Assembly (NCBI RefSeq): GCF_008931805.1
Contig: NZ_CP044399.1
Span: forward strand, 3,893,370-3,957,369
Direction of reading: 5' to 3'
DNA length: 64,000 nucleotides
Source of the DNA: Moritella marina ATCC 15381
GTDB taxonomy: Bacteria > Pseudomonadota > Gammaproteobacteria > Enterobacterales > Moritellaceae
Shown piece after piece: positions 23,632 through 51,906 of the stretch; within the stretch, counting starts at the first letter, position 1; the number at the start of each line of letters is the position of its first letter. The notes beneath the pieces are model-generated. The model was not told the DNA's origin, did not search any database, and was given only the letters and a program-made list of their open reading frames with translations. Both the position numbers and the translations under genes were made by a program.

Positions 23632-24276
23632 TTAATCAATCAGTTCATCATCATTCCAATCGTCATCCTCATAATTACCGCTTGCTAATGCAGCTTGTTC
23701 AATCACTTGAGCATAAGCAACAATAAAGTCTGGCATCATATCTAATACCGTCTGGGTAAAGGCTTCCCATTCAGTTTGTTGCAAGTCTGCAATTTGTTGC
23801 GCAGTCCCAGCACAAGAAAAATAACTTAAGCACAAATATGCCATTTGCAGGGCTTGACTAATCTCGCTGTTATCTTCTAATGAATTAATTAAGCTTTCAT
23901 AATAAAAAGCGGCACCAATTGCAAAACCAATTGACCAATCATTTAACGCGGCACCAGATTTAAAGTTATCTGCGAAATGAGCAGTTTCAACGCATTCTTC
24001 AGGTAATAAAGCGCCAGAGTCATAAACTTGTTCGCTGATCTCGTTATAAACAGAGATAATAGCGAATAGTTTATCGTCAGAAATATTACCAGGGGCTGCA
24101 CCACCAAAGATCATATCCATCCAGTCTTCTGTTTCTACTGGCGAAGGCGCAGCCACTAAACCAAAGAAAAACCCCTTCATCGCAACAAGTGATAAAGTTT
24201 CTTTTGGTGTTTCATCTCCAGATAACCAATCTGATAATAATATTTCGTCTTCACGTGATAACGCTGATTCAGTCAT
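23632..24276 (-). CDS. YecA/YgfB (UPF0149) family protein
   Basis: 214 aa, all-helical and acidic. The typical UPF0149 start is present (LSREDEILLSDWLSG, then TLSLVAMKGFFFGLVAAPSPVETEDWMDMIFGG), as is the central WSIGFAIG segment. There is no C-terminal Cys-rich SEC-C zinc motif, so it is the short form. Function is not established for this form. It ends in an Asp/Glu-rich tail. It is a single-gene unit between copA-cueR and the cobW-like gene. Confidence 0.85.
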   Translation of the reverse strand: MTESALSREDEILLSDWLSGDETPKETLSLVAMKGFFFGLVAAPSPVETEDWMDMIFGGAAPGNISDDKLFAIISVYNEISEQVYDSGALLPEECVETAHFADNFKSGAALNDWSIGFAIGAAFYYESLINSLEDNSEISQALQMAYLCLSYFSCAGTAQQIADLQQTEWEAFTQTVLDMMPDFIVAYAQVIEQAALASGNYEDDDWNDDELID

Positions 24277-24353
24277 ATAAAACCTTTTATTTCACAAATA
24301 TTTTGTCGTGTTATTTAATGCCTAGTTTACTGTAAAGTCAGTGACAGTGATAT

Positions 24354-24749
24354 TTATTCAACAGAAAGCTGATCTAAAATAGCGCACTGTGAAGAATTAT
24401 CGCCCGTACAAGAAGAGGCTAATGATGATAGTGTGCTGTGCATTCCTTGTAATATAGTAATCCGAGATTCTATATCTGCAATTTTTTCTAATGTCAGTGC
24501 TTTAACCTGAGCTGCTGTGCCTTCTTCACTTTTATAGAGATGGACAAGCTCTTTACACTCTTCAAGATTAAATCCAGCGTCACGCGCTCGTTTAACAAAG
24601 TTCAACTCATCAATAATATGCTGATTATAATATCGATAACCATTATCACCTCGTATCGGGTGAGATGTTAAAGATATACTTTCGTAATAACGGATCGTTT
24701 TTGTCGATAAACCGACTTCCTTCGCGACTGTGCTAATATTTTTCATCAT
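24354..24749 (-). CDS. cueR: MerR-family copper-responsive regulator
   Basis: 131 aa. The MerR winged HTH occupies residues 4-70 (STVAKEVGLSTKTIRYYE), then a dimerisation helix, then a metal loop C114-x7-C122 with the spacing of CueR Cys112/Cys120. By hand alignment the position of E. coli CueR Ser77 is an Ala (Ala79). Together with the operator-promoter at 27250-27280 this supports a monovalent-copper activator of copA. It lies 66 bp after copA on the same strand, so CueR probably raises its own expression with copA. Confidence 0.9.
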   Translation of the reverse strand: MMKNISTVAKEVGLSTKTIRYYESISLTSHPIRGDNGYRYYNQHIIDELNFVKRARDAGFNLEECKELVHLYKSEEGTAAQVKALTLEKIADIESRITILQGMHSTLSSLASSCTGDNSSQCAILDQLSVE

Positions 24750-24815
24750 TTAACCTGTTACTTATTCTTTTAGGGTTTTAGCTCATGCCCTGAAATACGA
24801 CAAACACTCATGAGG

Positions 24816-27215
24816 CTAAAAATTAGGTTTCCAACGCTTAATCAACAGTGAATTAGATAATACCGCAATACTACTAAATGCCATCGCTGCGCCAGCAAGT
24901 TCAGGACTTAAATAGCCCCCAGCAGCCAAAGGCAGCCCAATGATATTAAAAATAAACGCCCAAAATAAATTCTGCTGGATCTTACGCCACGTGAGTTTTG
25001 AAATATCCATTGCAGCTGAAACTAAGCGAGGATCATTTCTTAACAAGGTAATATTAGCCGTTTCCATCGCAACATCCGATCCAGATCCCATCGCAATACT
25101 AATATCAGCCTGTGCTAATGCTGGTGCATCATTAATACCATCACCAACCATAGCAACATATTTTCCAAGTTTCTGTCGATCTTGGATATAAATTGATTTC
25201 TGCTCAGGTTTAACATGTGCATAGTAGCTACCGACTTGTAATGCTTTCGCGATAGTCGCTACCGAAACGTCATTATCACCACTGAGTATCGTTGTATTTA
25301 TATTAGCTTGTTGTAATAAGCTAATTGCTGCAAGACTTTCTGCACGTAAAGTATCAGCAATAATAAACAGTCCAACCAGCTCTCCAGCAATCGCGATCCA
25401 CATATGTGATCCCACATGCTCACCTGACTTAGCGAGTAAGGAGTCACCATTCTGGGTATTAATATTCTCAGCCAGCATCAACTCTCTATTACCGATAAAA
25501 ATCGGTTCTTCAGCAACATAACCTTTAATACCATAACCAAGAACAGTTTCGACCTGTGAAGCAGTTAATAATGTAAGCTGCTTATCTTTAGCGTAACGTA
25601 TAATCGATTTTGCTAAAGGGTGTTCGCTAAGCTCTTGGACGCCTGCAGCACGACGAATTAGAGTGTCGATAGTATAATTAAAGCAATGTACAGCGATAAC
25701 CTCAGGCTTACCTTGCGTCAAAGTACCCGTTTTATCTAGCATTACATCCGTAATTTTGTGTGTTTTCTGCAGCGTATCAATATCTTTAATTAAAATACCT
25801 TGTCGTGCAGCTGTCCCAGTTCCGGTCACTAATGCTGCTGGAGTAGCAAGACCTAAAGCGCAAGGACAAGCAATAACTAATACCGCGACAGCAGCAATAA
25901 GACCACCTTCAAAATCATCGAACCCTAAGTACCAAGTCAAAAATGTGATCGCGGCAATAGCTAAAACAACAGGGACGAAAATATTGCTAATCTTATCAAC
26001 CAGTTGCTGAAATGGCGCTTTAGCCATTTGTGCAGTTTCGACAAGTGAAATAATTTTATTTAAACTCGATTCCTTACCCACAGCGCTAACCCGTAGCAAT
26101 AAAATACCCGTGCCATTTATAGACCCTCCAATCAGTGTTTCACCAATAGTTTTAAACACGGGTAAACTTTCACCTGTGAGCATAGATTCATCTAATTCAC
26201 TGCTACCATCAATAATGATACCATCTACCGGTACTTTATCGCCTGCAAGTATGCGAACTTCATCCCCAATAACAACTTCTTCGACAGGCATTTTTGACCA
26301 TTCCCCACCGCGCTTAACCATCGCCACTTCAGGTCTTAACATCATCAATTCATTGATGGCAGAGGATGTACTTTGTTTGGCGTTTTCCTCCAAATATTTA
26401 CCTAATGATATAAGGGTGATAACAACAGCACTGGCTTCAAAATACACCAAACCTTGCGCGTTTTCTCCGAGCGTTAGCAATAAATATAAACTATAAAAGT
26501 AAGCAGCGCTGGTACCAGTCGCTACAAGTACATCCATATTAGCCGCACCATTCTTTAACGACTTATAAGCCCCTAAATAGTATCGGCGACCGATAAAAAA
26601 TTGAACAGGGGTTGCTAATACAAGTTGTAACCATACTGGCAGCATAAAATGAATATTATCAATAAACATCGTCAGCATAGCCGCTAGTAAAGGCAATGTT
26701 AACAATGCAGAAATGATCACATAGAATAACTGCTGTTTATTTTTTCTTTTTGATTCAATAGTTCTAGCCAACAGGTTTTCTGTTTGTGATACCACAGTAC
26801 CTTGATTAACAGTCGCTTGATAACCTAAATTGATAATCAAATTAATCACGTCAGCAGGAACAAGACCACCAGAGAAATACGTTAAGGTAATTTTCTCGCT
26901 CGCAAAATTAGCATCCACTGTTAATATATCTTTATTCAATAACAATTTAGACACTGTTTTCGTTGCACAGTTAGCACAAGACCAACCATTAATGGAAAGT
27001 GACAATTCTTCAGTATCGTAAATGTAGTTTTTATCATCTAAAACAGCTTTTACTGCATGGCTTGAGGTAATATCAGCTATATTTATTTGAGCTGTATTTA
27101 GGGCGAAATTAACTCGAGCCTCAATACCGTTCTCGGAATTTAAAGCAGATTCTAATTTCGATGCACAACCAGCACATGACATGCCTTCGATACTGATTGA
27201 AAGTGTTTTAGACAT
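24816..27215 (-). CDS. copA: Cu(I)-exporting P1B-type ATPase
   Basis: Pumps cuprous ions out of the cytoplasm across the inner membrane. 799 aa. Two N-terminal heavy-metal domains are present, GMSCAGC (Cys14, Cys17) and GWSCANC (Cys80, Cys83), then eight membrane helices, the actuator TGES motif, the intramembrane CPCALGLATP, the phosphorylation site DKTGTLTQG, HPLA in the nucleotide domain and GDGINDAPALA in the hinge. Transcribed from the MerR-type promoter at 27250-27280 and followed by cueR. Confidence 0.96.
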   Translation of the reverse strand: MSKTLSISIEGMSCAGCASKLESALNSENGIEARVNFALNTAQINIADITSSHAVKAVLDDKNYIYDTEELSLSINGWSCANCATKTVSKLLLNKDILTVDANFASEKITLTYFSGGLVPADVINLIINLGYQATVNQGTVVSQTENLLARTIESKRKNKQQLFYVIISALLTLPLLAAMLTMFIDNIHFMLPVWLQLVLATPVQFFIGRRYYLGAYKSLKNGAANMDVLVATGTSAAYFYSLYLLLTLGENAQGLVYFEASAVVITLISLGKYLEENAKQSTSSAINELMMLRPEVAMVKRGGEWSKMPVEEVVIGDEVRILAGDKVPVDGIIIDGSSELDESMLTGESLPVFKTIGETLIGGSINGTGILLLRVSAVGKESSLNKIISLVETAQMAKAPFQQLVDKISNIFVPVVLAIAAITFLTWYLGFDDFEGGLIAAVAVLVIACPCALGLATPAALVTGTGTAARQGILIKDIDTLQKTHKITDVMLDKTGTLTQGKPEVIAVHCFNYTIDTLIRRAAGVQELSEHPLAKSIIRYAKDKQLTLLTASQVETVLGYGIKGYVAEEPIFIGNRELMLAENINTQNGDSLLAKSGEHVGSHMWIAIAGELVGLFIIADTLRAESLAAISLLQQANINTTILSGDNDVSVATIAKALQVGSYYAHVKPEQKSIYIQDRQKLGKYVAMVGDGINDAPALAQADISIAMGSGSDVAMETANITLLRNDPRLVSAAMDISKLTWRKIQQNLFWAFIFNIIGLPLAAGGYLSPELAGAAMAFSSIAVLSNSLLIKRWKPNF

Positions 27216-27249
27216 AACGAAAAAACCTTATTGATGATAATATGCATAA

Positions 27250-27280
27250 AATATAACCTTTACCCTAAGTGTAAGGTCAA
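27250..27280 (-). promoter_or_regulatory. CueR operator-promoter of copA
   Basis: Minus strand: TTGACC (27280-27275), a 19-bp spacer, TATATT (27255-27250). The spacer together with its edges contains the dyad ACCTTACAC...GTAAAGGT. The overlong 19-bp spacer with a centred ACCTT/AAGGT dyad is the hallmark of CueR-activated promoters. Confidence 0.88.
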
Positions 27281-27491
27281 GGCGAATGTAATGCGATTTT
27301 GCCCTAAATATTTTGTAACAAGGTGTAACATGCAGTAAAAACGCGATAAGCCTAACATTAACGATATTTTTTTTATGAATAATAGCCTCTATGTAATAAA
27401 ATTACTTATATAGTTAAGCTACATCAGATTAAGACACGTTTAAATCGCTTTACCAGCTCAATATGTAGATTAATTACCACATTCCATTTAG

Positions 27492-29150
<1,659 letters not shown>

Positions 29151-29205
29151 GCTAACCCAAAATCCTTAGATAGATCATAAATGATTTTAGCAGCCCTATA
29201 AACAT

Positions 29206-29233
29206 AAAAACCAGCCGTAGGCTGGTTTTTTTT
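29206..29233. terminator. pgi terminator, also second terminator behind rrn2
   Basis: ACCAGCC / GGCTGGT stem with a 3-4 nt loop, T-run on the plus strand and A-run on the left, so it works for pgi and for rRNA transcripts coming the other way. Near-copies lie at 46764-46787 and, degenerate, at 34912-34938 and 40781-40807 behind the other rRNA operons. Confidence 0.85.
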
Positions 29234-29330
29234 ATTGTTTCGCGCAGGTTTCCAACTTTTGATGCCTGCCGTTTTCAGCGTCTTAACATACAGGCTTAGC
29301 GCTCTGTCTTATTGCGTAAATTTTAGACAC

Positions 29331-29361
29331 AAAAAAGCCGATACCATTGCTGATATCGGCT
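29331..29361 (-). terminator. rrn2 terminator T1
   Basis: Minus strand AGCCGATATC / GGTATCGGCT hairpin followed by six Ts, 15 bp past the 5S gene. The same element follows 5S in rrn3, rrn4 and rrn5. Confidence 0.9.
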
Positions 29362-29375
29362 CTCTCTAATTTGGC

Positions 29376-29493
29376 GCTTGGCGATGCCCTACTCTCGCAT
29401 GGGGAAACCCCACACTACCATCGGCGTTATTACGTTTCACTACTGAGTTCGGAATGGGATCAGGTGGTACCGTAACACTATGGTCACCAAGCA
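29376..29493 (-). rRNA. rrf: 5S ribosomal RNA, rrn2
   Basis: About 118 nt with the paired GCTTGG/CCAAGC ends. It carries the CTCGCATGG and CCGTAACAC variants that only rrn5 shares. The flank on the 23S side (CAAATCTGGTTTGC) is also shared only with rrn5. Confidence 0.95.
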
Positions 29494-29647
29494 AATCTGG
29501 TTTGCTTTCTATAGAAGTTCTCACTTCGTTTTTAATCTGAAAAGCTATAAATAAAGAAGTCTTTAAACATAAAGTGTTCAATCTATTCTTAAGTCGATAT
29601 TTCAATTAATCATACCACTTACGTACGAGTCGTACTTCAGTTTGTAT

Positions 29648-32539
<2,892 letters not shown>

Positions 32540-32805
32540 ATACAATCTAAAGTCGACTGTACAATTGAAATAACTAGGTATTATCTAGTTTTTTTCGCCT
32601 CAAGAATACTCAAGAACACTTCATTGTTATTACCGAAGTAATAACGTGTTTTAAGAACTTCTTTATTTATTCAGCTTTCCAAATTTTTAAAGAGCAATTT
32701 GCTAAAAAGCAAAGATAAGCGTTGCTTATCTTTACTTTCTAACGTCTTTAACGTTTTCTATTCAAGCAATTTGTGTGGGCACTTACAAAAATTAACAACT
32801 TTACG
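32540..32805 (-). other. 16S-23S spacer of rrn2, without tRNA
   Basis: 266 bp with boxA-like element and the 16S processing-stem strand but no tRNA. It contains a small hairpin-forming GATAAGC/GCTTATC in place of the tRNA block. Same form in rrn4 and rrn5. Confidence 0.85.
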
Positions 32806-34344
<1,539 letters not shown>

Positions 34345-34602
34345 AAGTTTTTTGACTAATCAGCGATGCTGATTAAGTCGGCTCAATGAATTCTGTACTT
34401 CAACAACAAACCGAGGTTTGTTGTTTATAAAACCAAATCTTTCGATTTAATTTAATGTTCACAATTACATTGATATAATTTTTGGTCATTATATCTCTGC
34501 AAGTGCTCACACAGATTGCTTGAATAAATTGTTAAAGAGCATACTGAGCGGCTGTTGCCGTGTCAGTGGGATGCATTATAGAGATTTCGATCACATAGGC
34601 AA
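34345..34602 (-). promoter_or_regulatory. rrn2 leader with a single promoter P1 and boxA
   Basis: P1: TTGCCT (34602-34597), 16-bp spacer, TATAAT (34580-34575), discriminator GCATCCC, then ACTGACACGG. Upstream is A+T-rich, as an UP element would be. BoxA TGCTCTTTAACAA at 34541-34529. The roughly 125-bp segment that holds P2 in rrn1 and rrn4 is absent. Confidence 0.8.
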
Positions 34603-35029
34603 TGTTTTTATGCACAAATATGCATTTAATATCTAACGTATAAAAAAACAGCAACAAAGCCGATTTTAACGATCATAATTCATACGAACGCTTGTTATTA
34701 CAACACTTATGATTTAACGCGATCAACATTAAAATATAAAACGTATCACCAAGGCTAGTTAATCTAGTACTGAATAACCTATCTCGCCAATAATACTTAA
34801 AATAAATAGGCGTTATCGCGTCATATTGGGATCCACAACAACCATGACCGCCGAATAAATAGCAAAAAGGCTATAGACTATAGAACGGTCGATATATCCA
34901 TTACCCAATGCAAAAAAAACAGCTGTCGCTGGTTTTTTAATACATTTATCAGGACTTAATCGCCTATCTTTGGCTTATACCGACCAATTTAAACGAGTAA
35001 ATTACCATAGTGCCGTAAATTTCAGACAC
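34603..35029. other. spacer between rrn2 and rrn3
   Basis: 427 bp with no gene. It contains a degenerate pgi-type terminator (AACAGC/GCTGGTT hairpin with T-run, 34912-34938), probably a second terminator for rrn3. By eye it is identical to 40472-40898. Confidence 0.7.
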
Positions 35030-35060
35030 AAAAAAGCCGATACCATTACTGATATCGGCT
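35030..35060 (-). terminator. rrn3 terminator T1
   Basis: Same AGCCGATATC hairpin plus T-run as behind rrn2, with one loop difference (AGTAATG in place of AGCAATG). Confidence 0.9.
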
Positions 35061-35074
35061 CTCTCTAATTTGGC

Positions 35075-35192
35075 GCTTGGCGATGCCCTACTCTCACATG
35101 GGGAAACCCCACACTACCATCGGCGTTATTACGTTTCACTACTGAGTTCGGAATGGGATCAGGTGGTACCGCAACACTATGGTCACCAAGCA
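35075..35192 (-). rRNA. rrf: 5S ribosomal RNA, rrn3
   Basis: About 118 nt, of the CTCACATGG / CCGCAACAC type (with rrn1 and rrn4) but with GGGATC as in rrn2 and rrn5, so it is itself a mosaic. Confidence 0.95.
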
Positions 35193-35362
35193 AATTCTTT
35201 ACAGTTATTACACTGTTTGCTTTCTATAGAAGTTTTCACTTCGTTTTAATCTGAAAAGCTATAAATAAAGAAGTCTTTAAAACATAAAGTGTTCAATCTA
35301 TTCTTAAGTCGATATTTCAATTAATCATACCACTTACGTACGAGTCGTACTTCAGTTTGTAT

Positions 35363-38252
<2,890 letters not shown>

Positions 38253-38674
38253 ATACAATCTAAAGTCGACTGCACAATTGGAAATAACTAGGTATTATCT
38301 AGTTTTTTCGCCTCAAGAATACTCAAGAACACTTCATTGTTATTAAACCATTCACTCGAAAATGAATTATTCAATAACGTGTTTTAAGAACTTCTTTATT
38401 TATTCAGCTTTCCAAATTTTTAAAGAGCAATTTGCTAAAAGCAAAAATAATGAATCTAAAGAGATTAGTTATTTTTGATTTTTAGTCAGAAAAAAGTGGT
38501 ATCCCGTACGAGATTTGAACTCGTGTTACCGCCGTGAAAGGGCGGTGTCCTAGGCACCCTCTAGACGAACGGGACACTATTTACTTTCACGATTGGATTT
38601 CATCCCAATCGTTGTCTTCAACGTTTCTATTCAAGCAATTTGTGTGGGCACTTACAAAAATTAACAACTTTACG
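38253..38674 (-). other. 16S-23S spacer of rrn3 with tRNA-Glu
   Basis: 422 bp with one tRNA, the boxA-like element and the 16S processing-stem strand. The segment CCATTCACTCGAAAATGAATTA-like insertion near 38347 is unique to this spacer. Confidence 0.8.
38497..38575 (-). tRNA. tRNA-Glu(UUC), with an extended D loop
   Basis: Encoded CCA, anticodon TTC in CCTTTCACG, T arm GAGTTCAAATCTC. The acceptor GTCCCGT/ACGGGAT begins with a G-T wobble. The gene is 79 nt; the D arm reads CTAGAGGGTGCCTAGGAC, three bases longer than E. coli tRNA-Glu (AGAGGCCCAGGAC). The extra triplet is either real or a consensus error, as elsewhere in this array. Glu is a common single spacer tRNA. Confidence 0.9.
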
Positions 38675-40213
<1,539 letters not shown>

Positions 40214-40471
40214 AAGTTTTTTGACTAATCAGCGATGCTGATTAAGTCGGCTCAATGAATTCTGTACTTCAACAACAAACCGAGGTTTGTTGTTTATAAA
40301 ACCAAATCTTTCGATTTAATTTAATGTTCACAATTACATTGATATAATTTTTGGTCATTATATCTCTGCAAGTGCTCACACAGATTGCTTGAATAAATTG
40401 TTAAAGAGCATACTGAGCGGCTGTTGCCGTGTCAGTGGGATGCATTATAGAGATTTCGATCACATAGGCAA
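40214..40471 (-). promoter_or_regulatory. rrn3 leader with a single promoter P1 and boxA
   Basis: P1: TTGCCT (40471-40466), 16 bp, TATAAT (40449-40444). BoxA at 40410-40398. Identical to the rrn2 leader; no P2. Confidence 0.8.
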
Positions 40472-40898
40472 TGTTTTTATGCACAAATATGCATTTAATA
40501 TCTAACGTATAAAAAAACAGCAACAAAGCCGATTTTAACGATCATAATTCATACGAACGCTTGTTATTACAACACTTATGATTTAACGCGATCAACATTA
40601 AAATATAAAACGTATCACCAAGGCTAGTTAATCTAGTACTGAATAACCTATCTCGCCAATAATACTTAAAATAAATAGGCGTTATCGCGTCATATTGGGA
40701 TCCACAACAACCATGACCGCCGAATAAATAGCAAAAAGGCTATAGACTATAGAACGGTCGATATATCCATTACCCAATGCAAAAAAAACAGCTGTCGCTG
40801 GTTTTTTAATACATTTATCAGGACTTAATCGCCTATCTTTGGCTTATACCGACCAATTTAAACGAGTAAATTACCATAGTGCCGTAAATTTCAGACAC

Positions 40899-40929
40899 AA
40901 AAAAGCCGATACCATTACTGATATCGGCT
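40899..40929 (-). terminator. rrn4 terminator T1
   Basis: AGCCGATATC hairpin with T-run, 14 bp past 5S. Identical to that of rrn3. Confidence 0.9.
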
Positions 40930-40943
40930 CTCTCTAATTTGGC

Positions 40944-41061
40944 GCTTGGCGATGCCCTACTCTCACATGGGGAAACCCCACACTACCATCGGCGTTATTA
41001 CGTTTCACTACTGAGTTCGGAATGGAGTCAGGTGGTACCGCAACACTATGGTCACCAAGCA
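40944..41061 (-). rRNA. rrf: 5S ribosomal RNA, rrn4
   Basis: About 118 nt, same sequence type as rrn1 (CTCACATGG, CCGCAACAC, GGAGTC). Confidence 0.95.
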
Positions 41062-41231
41062 AATTCTTTACAGTTATTACACTGTTTGCTTTCTATAGAA
41101 GTTTTCACTTCGTTTTAATCTGAAAAGCTATAAATAAAGAAGTCTTTAAAACATAAAGTGTTCAATCTATTCTTAAGTCGATATTTCAATTAATCATACC
41201 ACTTACGTACGAGTCGTACTTCAGTTTGTAT

Positions 41232-44116
<2,885 letters not shown>

Positions 44117-44382
44117 ATACAATCTAAAGTCGACTGTACAATTGAAATAACTAGGTATTATCTAGTTTTTTTCGCCTCAAGAATACTCAAGAACACTTCA
44201 TTGTTATTACCGAAGTAATAACGTGTTTTAAGAACTTCTTTATTTATTCAGCTTTCCAAATTTTTAAAGAGCAATTTGCTAAAAAGCAAAGATAAGCGTT
44301 GCTTATCTTTACTTTCTAACGTCTTTAACGTTTTCTATTCAAGCAATTTGTGTGGGCACTTACAAAAATTAACAACTTTACG
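44117..44382 (-). other. 16S-23S spacer of rrn4, without tRNA
   Basis: 266 bp, same tRNA-less form as rrn2 and rrn5, with boxA-like element and processing-stem strand. Confidence 0.85.
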
Positions 44383-45924
<1,542 letters not shown>

Positions 45925-46307
45925 AAGTTTTTTGACTAATCAGCGATGCTGATTAAGTCGGCTAAATGAATTCTGTACTTCAACAACAAACCAAGGTTTG
46001 TTGTTTATAAAACCAAATCTTTCGATTTAATTTAATGTTCATAATTACATTGATATAATTTTTGGTCATTATATCTCTGTAAGTACTCACACAGATTGCT
46101 TGAATAAATTGTTAAAGAGCGTTGAACTTAGCGTCTTGCGCTTCGTTCAGGCTGCGTATAATACGGCAACCAATTTTGAAGTCAAGCACATATTTATGCT
46201 TTATTCAGGCAGTTTAAAAAGTAACCTAAGTTGTTTTTAAACACCTTACTGAGCGGCTGTTGCCGTGTCAGTGGGATGCATTATAGGGATTTAGATCACA
46301 TTAGCAA
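45925..46307 (-). promoter_or_regulatory. rrn4 leader with promoters P1 and P2 and boxA
   Basis: P1: TTGCTA (46307-46302), 16 bp, TATAAT (46285-46280). P2: TTGACT (46185-46180), 16 bp, TATTAT (46163-46158). BoxA at 46121-46109 has one change at its first base (CGCTCTTTAACAA). Same two-promoter plan as rrn1; the segment from boxA to the common CTGAGCGG is 128 nt in both. Confidence 0.8.
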
Positions 46308-46466
46308 TGCATTTTATGCAGTTATATTGATTTAATATTTAATGCAGAAAAAACCAACAATAAAGCCGCAATTAACGATCAGGAATCGTACGAACGCTGG
46401 TTATTACAGCATTGCAGGAGAATACCCGTTATCCACTCTAAGCTATATCTCTCGTAACAAATCCTA

Positions 46467-46493
46467 ATCACGACTAATTAATCTAGTCGTGAT
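46467..46493. repeat. perfect 10-bp inverted repeat between rrn4 and rrn5
   Basis: Arms ATCACGACTA and TAGTCGTGAT with a 7-nt loop. No T-run follows on either strand. A weaker CTAG-AATCTAG relic lies at the equivalent place in the rrn2-rrn3 spacer. Confidence 0.65.
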
Positions 46494-46763
46494 AGCAAAA
46501 TAATGCCACTAATAAGTAAAATAAATACGTTTTATCCATCAAGAAAATGAGACAGAAGCAAAAAACCTATAGTTCTGTGCCCGTACGTCGATGAAAATCA
46601 GCCTTCATAATAGAGAATGCGCTATACATAATCGACTGGCTGGTAATCCGCTATAAAAAGTAACATTAAGTTCGTCAATAAAAACGTAAGTCGTAGTTCA
46701 TGCGCATAAAATCACATTGAGATTTAAAGTCCGGCCTAATTAAAGCGAACACCACCTACAAAC

Positions 46764-46787
46764 CAAAAAACCAGCCGCAGGCTGGTT
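46764..46787. terminator. pgi-type terminator copy behind rrn5
   Basis: AAAACCAGCC-GCA-GGCTGGTTTT with T-runs or A-runs on both sides. There is no gene on its left to terminate on the plus strand, so its present use would be as a backup terminator for rrn5. Confidence 0.8.
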
Positions 46788-46891
46788 TTTTATTAGCTGT
46801 GACAGGTACCTAACATCGCGAAGTACGCCGGGTTTATTTTTGAGTCTTACCTTGCTGGCATTTCAGCATCAAGACCCTAAATTTTAGACAC

Positions 46892-46922
46892 AAAAAAGCC
46901 GATACCATTGCTGATATCGGCT
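46892..46922 (-). terminator. rrn5 terminator T1
   Basis: AGCCGATATC hairpin with T-run, 14 bp past 5S; loop identical to that of rrn2. Confidence 0.9.
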
Positions 46923-46936
46923 CTCTCTAATTTGGC

Positions 46937-47054
46937 GCTTGGCGATGCCCTACTCTCGCATGGGGAAACCCCACACTACCATCGGCGTTATTACGTTTCA
47001 CTACTGAGTTCGGAATGGGATCAGGTGGTACCGTAACACTATGGTCACCAAGCA
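46937..47054 (-). rRNA. rrf: 5S ribosomal RNA, rrn5
   Basis: About 118 nt, identical by eye to the rrn2 5S, including the CTCGCATGG and CCGTAACAC variants and the flanking CAAATCTGG. Confidence 0.95.
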
Positions 47055-47209
47055 AATCTGGTTTGCTTTCTATAGAAGTTCTCACTTCGTTTTTAATCTG
47101 AAAAGCTATAAATAAAGAAGTCTTTAAACATAAAGTGTTCAATCTATTCTTAAGTCGATTATTTCAATTAATCATACCACTTACGTACGAGTCGTACTTC
47201 AGTTTGTAT

Positions 47210-50099
<2,890 letters not shown>

Positions 50100-50365
50100 A
50101 TACAATCTAAAGTCGACTGTACAATTGAAATAACTAGGTATTATCTAGTTTTTTTCGCCTCAAGAATACTCAAGAACACTTCATTGTTATTACCGAAGTA
50201 ATAACGTGTTTTAAGAACTTCTTTATTTATTCAGCTTTCCAAATTTTTAAAGAGCAATTTGCTAAAAAGCAAAGATAAGCGTTGCTTATCTTTACTTTCT
50301 AACGTCTTTAACGTTTTCTATTCAAGCAATTTGTGTGGGCACTTACAAAAATTAACAACTTTACG
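50100..50365 (-). other. 16S-23S spacer of rrn5, without tRNA
   Basis: 266 bp, same tRNA-less form as rrn2 and rrn4. Confidence 0.85.

Positions 50366-51906
<1,541 letters not shown>

Larger units (their letters stand above)
34345..35060. repeat. 716-bp direct repeat, copy 1 (partner 40214-40929)
   Basis: The rrn2 leader, inter-operon spacer and T1 of rrn3 are identical by eye to the rrn3 leader, spacer and T1 of rrn4, at an offset of 5,869 bp. The identity includes non-functional spacer, so the duplication is recent or is maintained by recombination. Confidence 0.85.
40214..40929. repeat. 716-bp direct repeat, copy 2 (partner 34345-35060)
   Basis: Second copy of the leader-spacer-T1 block described for 34345-35060, at an offset of 5,869 bp. 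The 427-bp gene-free part is 40472-40898 and includes the degenerate hairpin terminator at 40781-40807. Confidence 0.85.
46308..46891. other. spacer between rrn4 and rrn5
   Basis: 584 bp with no gene. It holds a perfect 10-bp inverted repeat at 46467-46493 and, at 46764-46787, a copy of the pgi-type terminator (ACCAGCC/GGCTGGT, T-run), which probably serves rrn5 as second terminator. From there to the 5S gene it resembles the pgi-rrn2 junction. Confidence 0.7.

Noticed and set aside
24816..27215. copA as part of a transferable metal-resistance island
   Set aside because: Only copA and cueR are present with a canonical chromosomal CueR promoter. No transposase, and base composition is like the neighbours.
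32540..32805. A hidden tRNA in the short spacers of rrn2, rrn4 and rrn5
   Set aside because: No cloverleaf, CCA end or T-arm GTTCAAAT/GTTCGA sequence; the spacer holds only boxA, a small hairpin and processing stems.
46420..46445. TTATCCACT near 46428 and GATCCACAA near 34830 as DnaA boxes of an origin
   Set aside because: Single imperfect matches without clustering or an AT-rich unwinding region; oriC is expected beyond the right edge.
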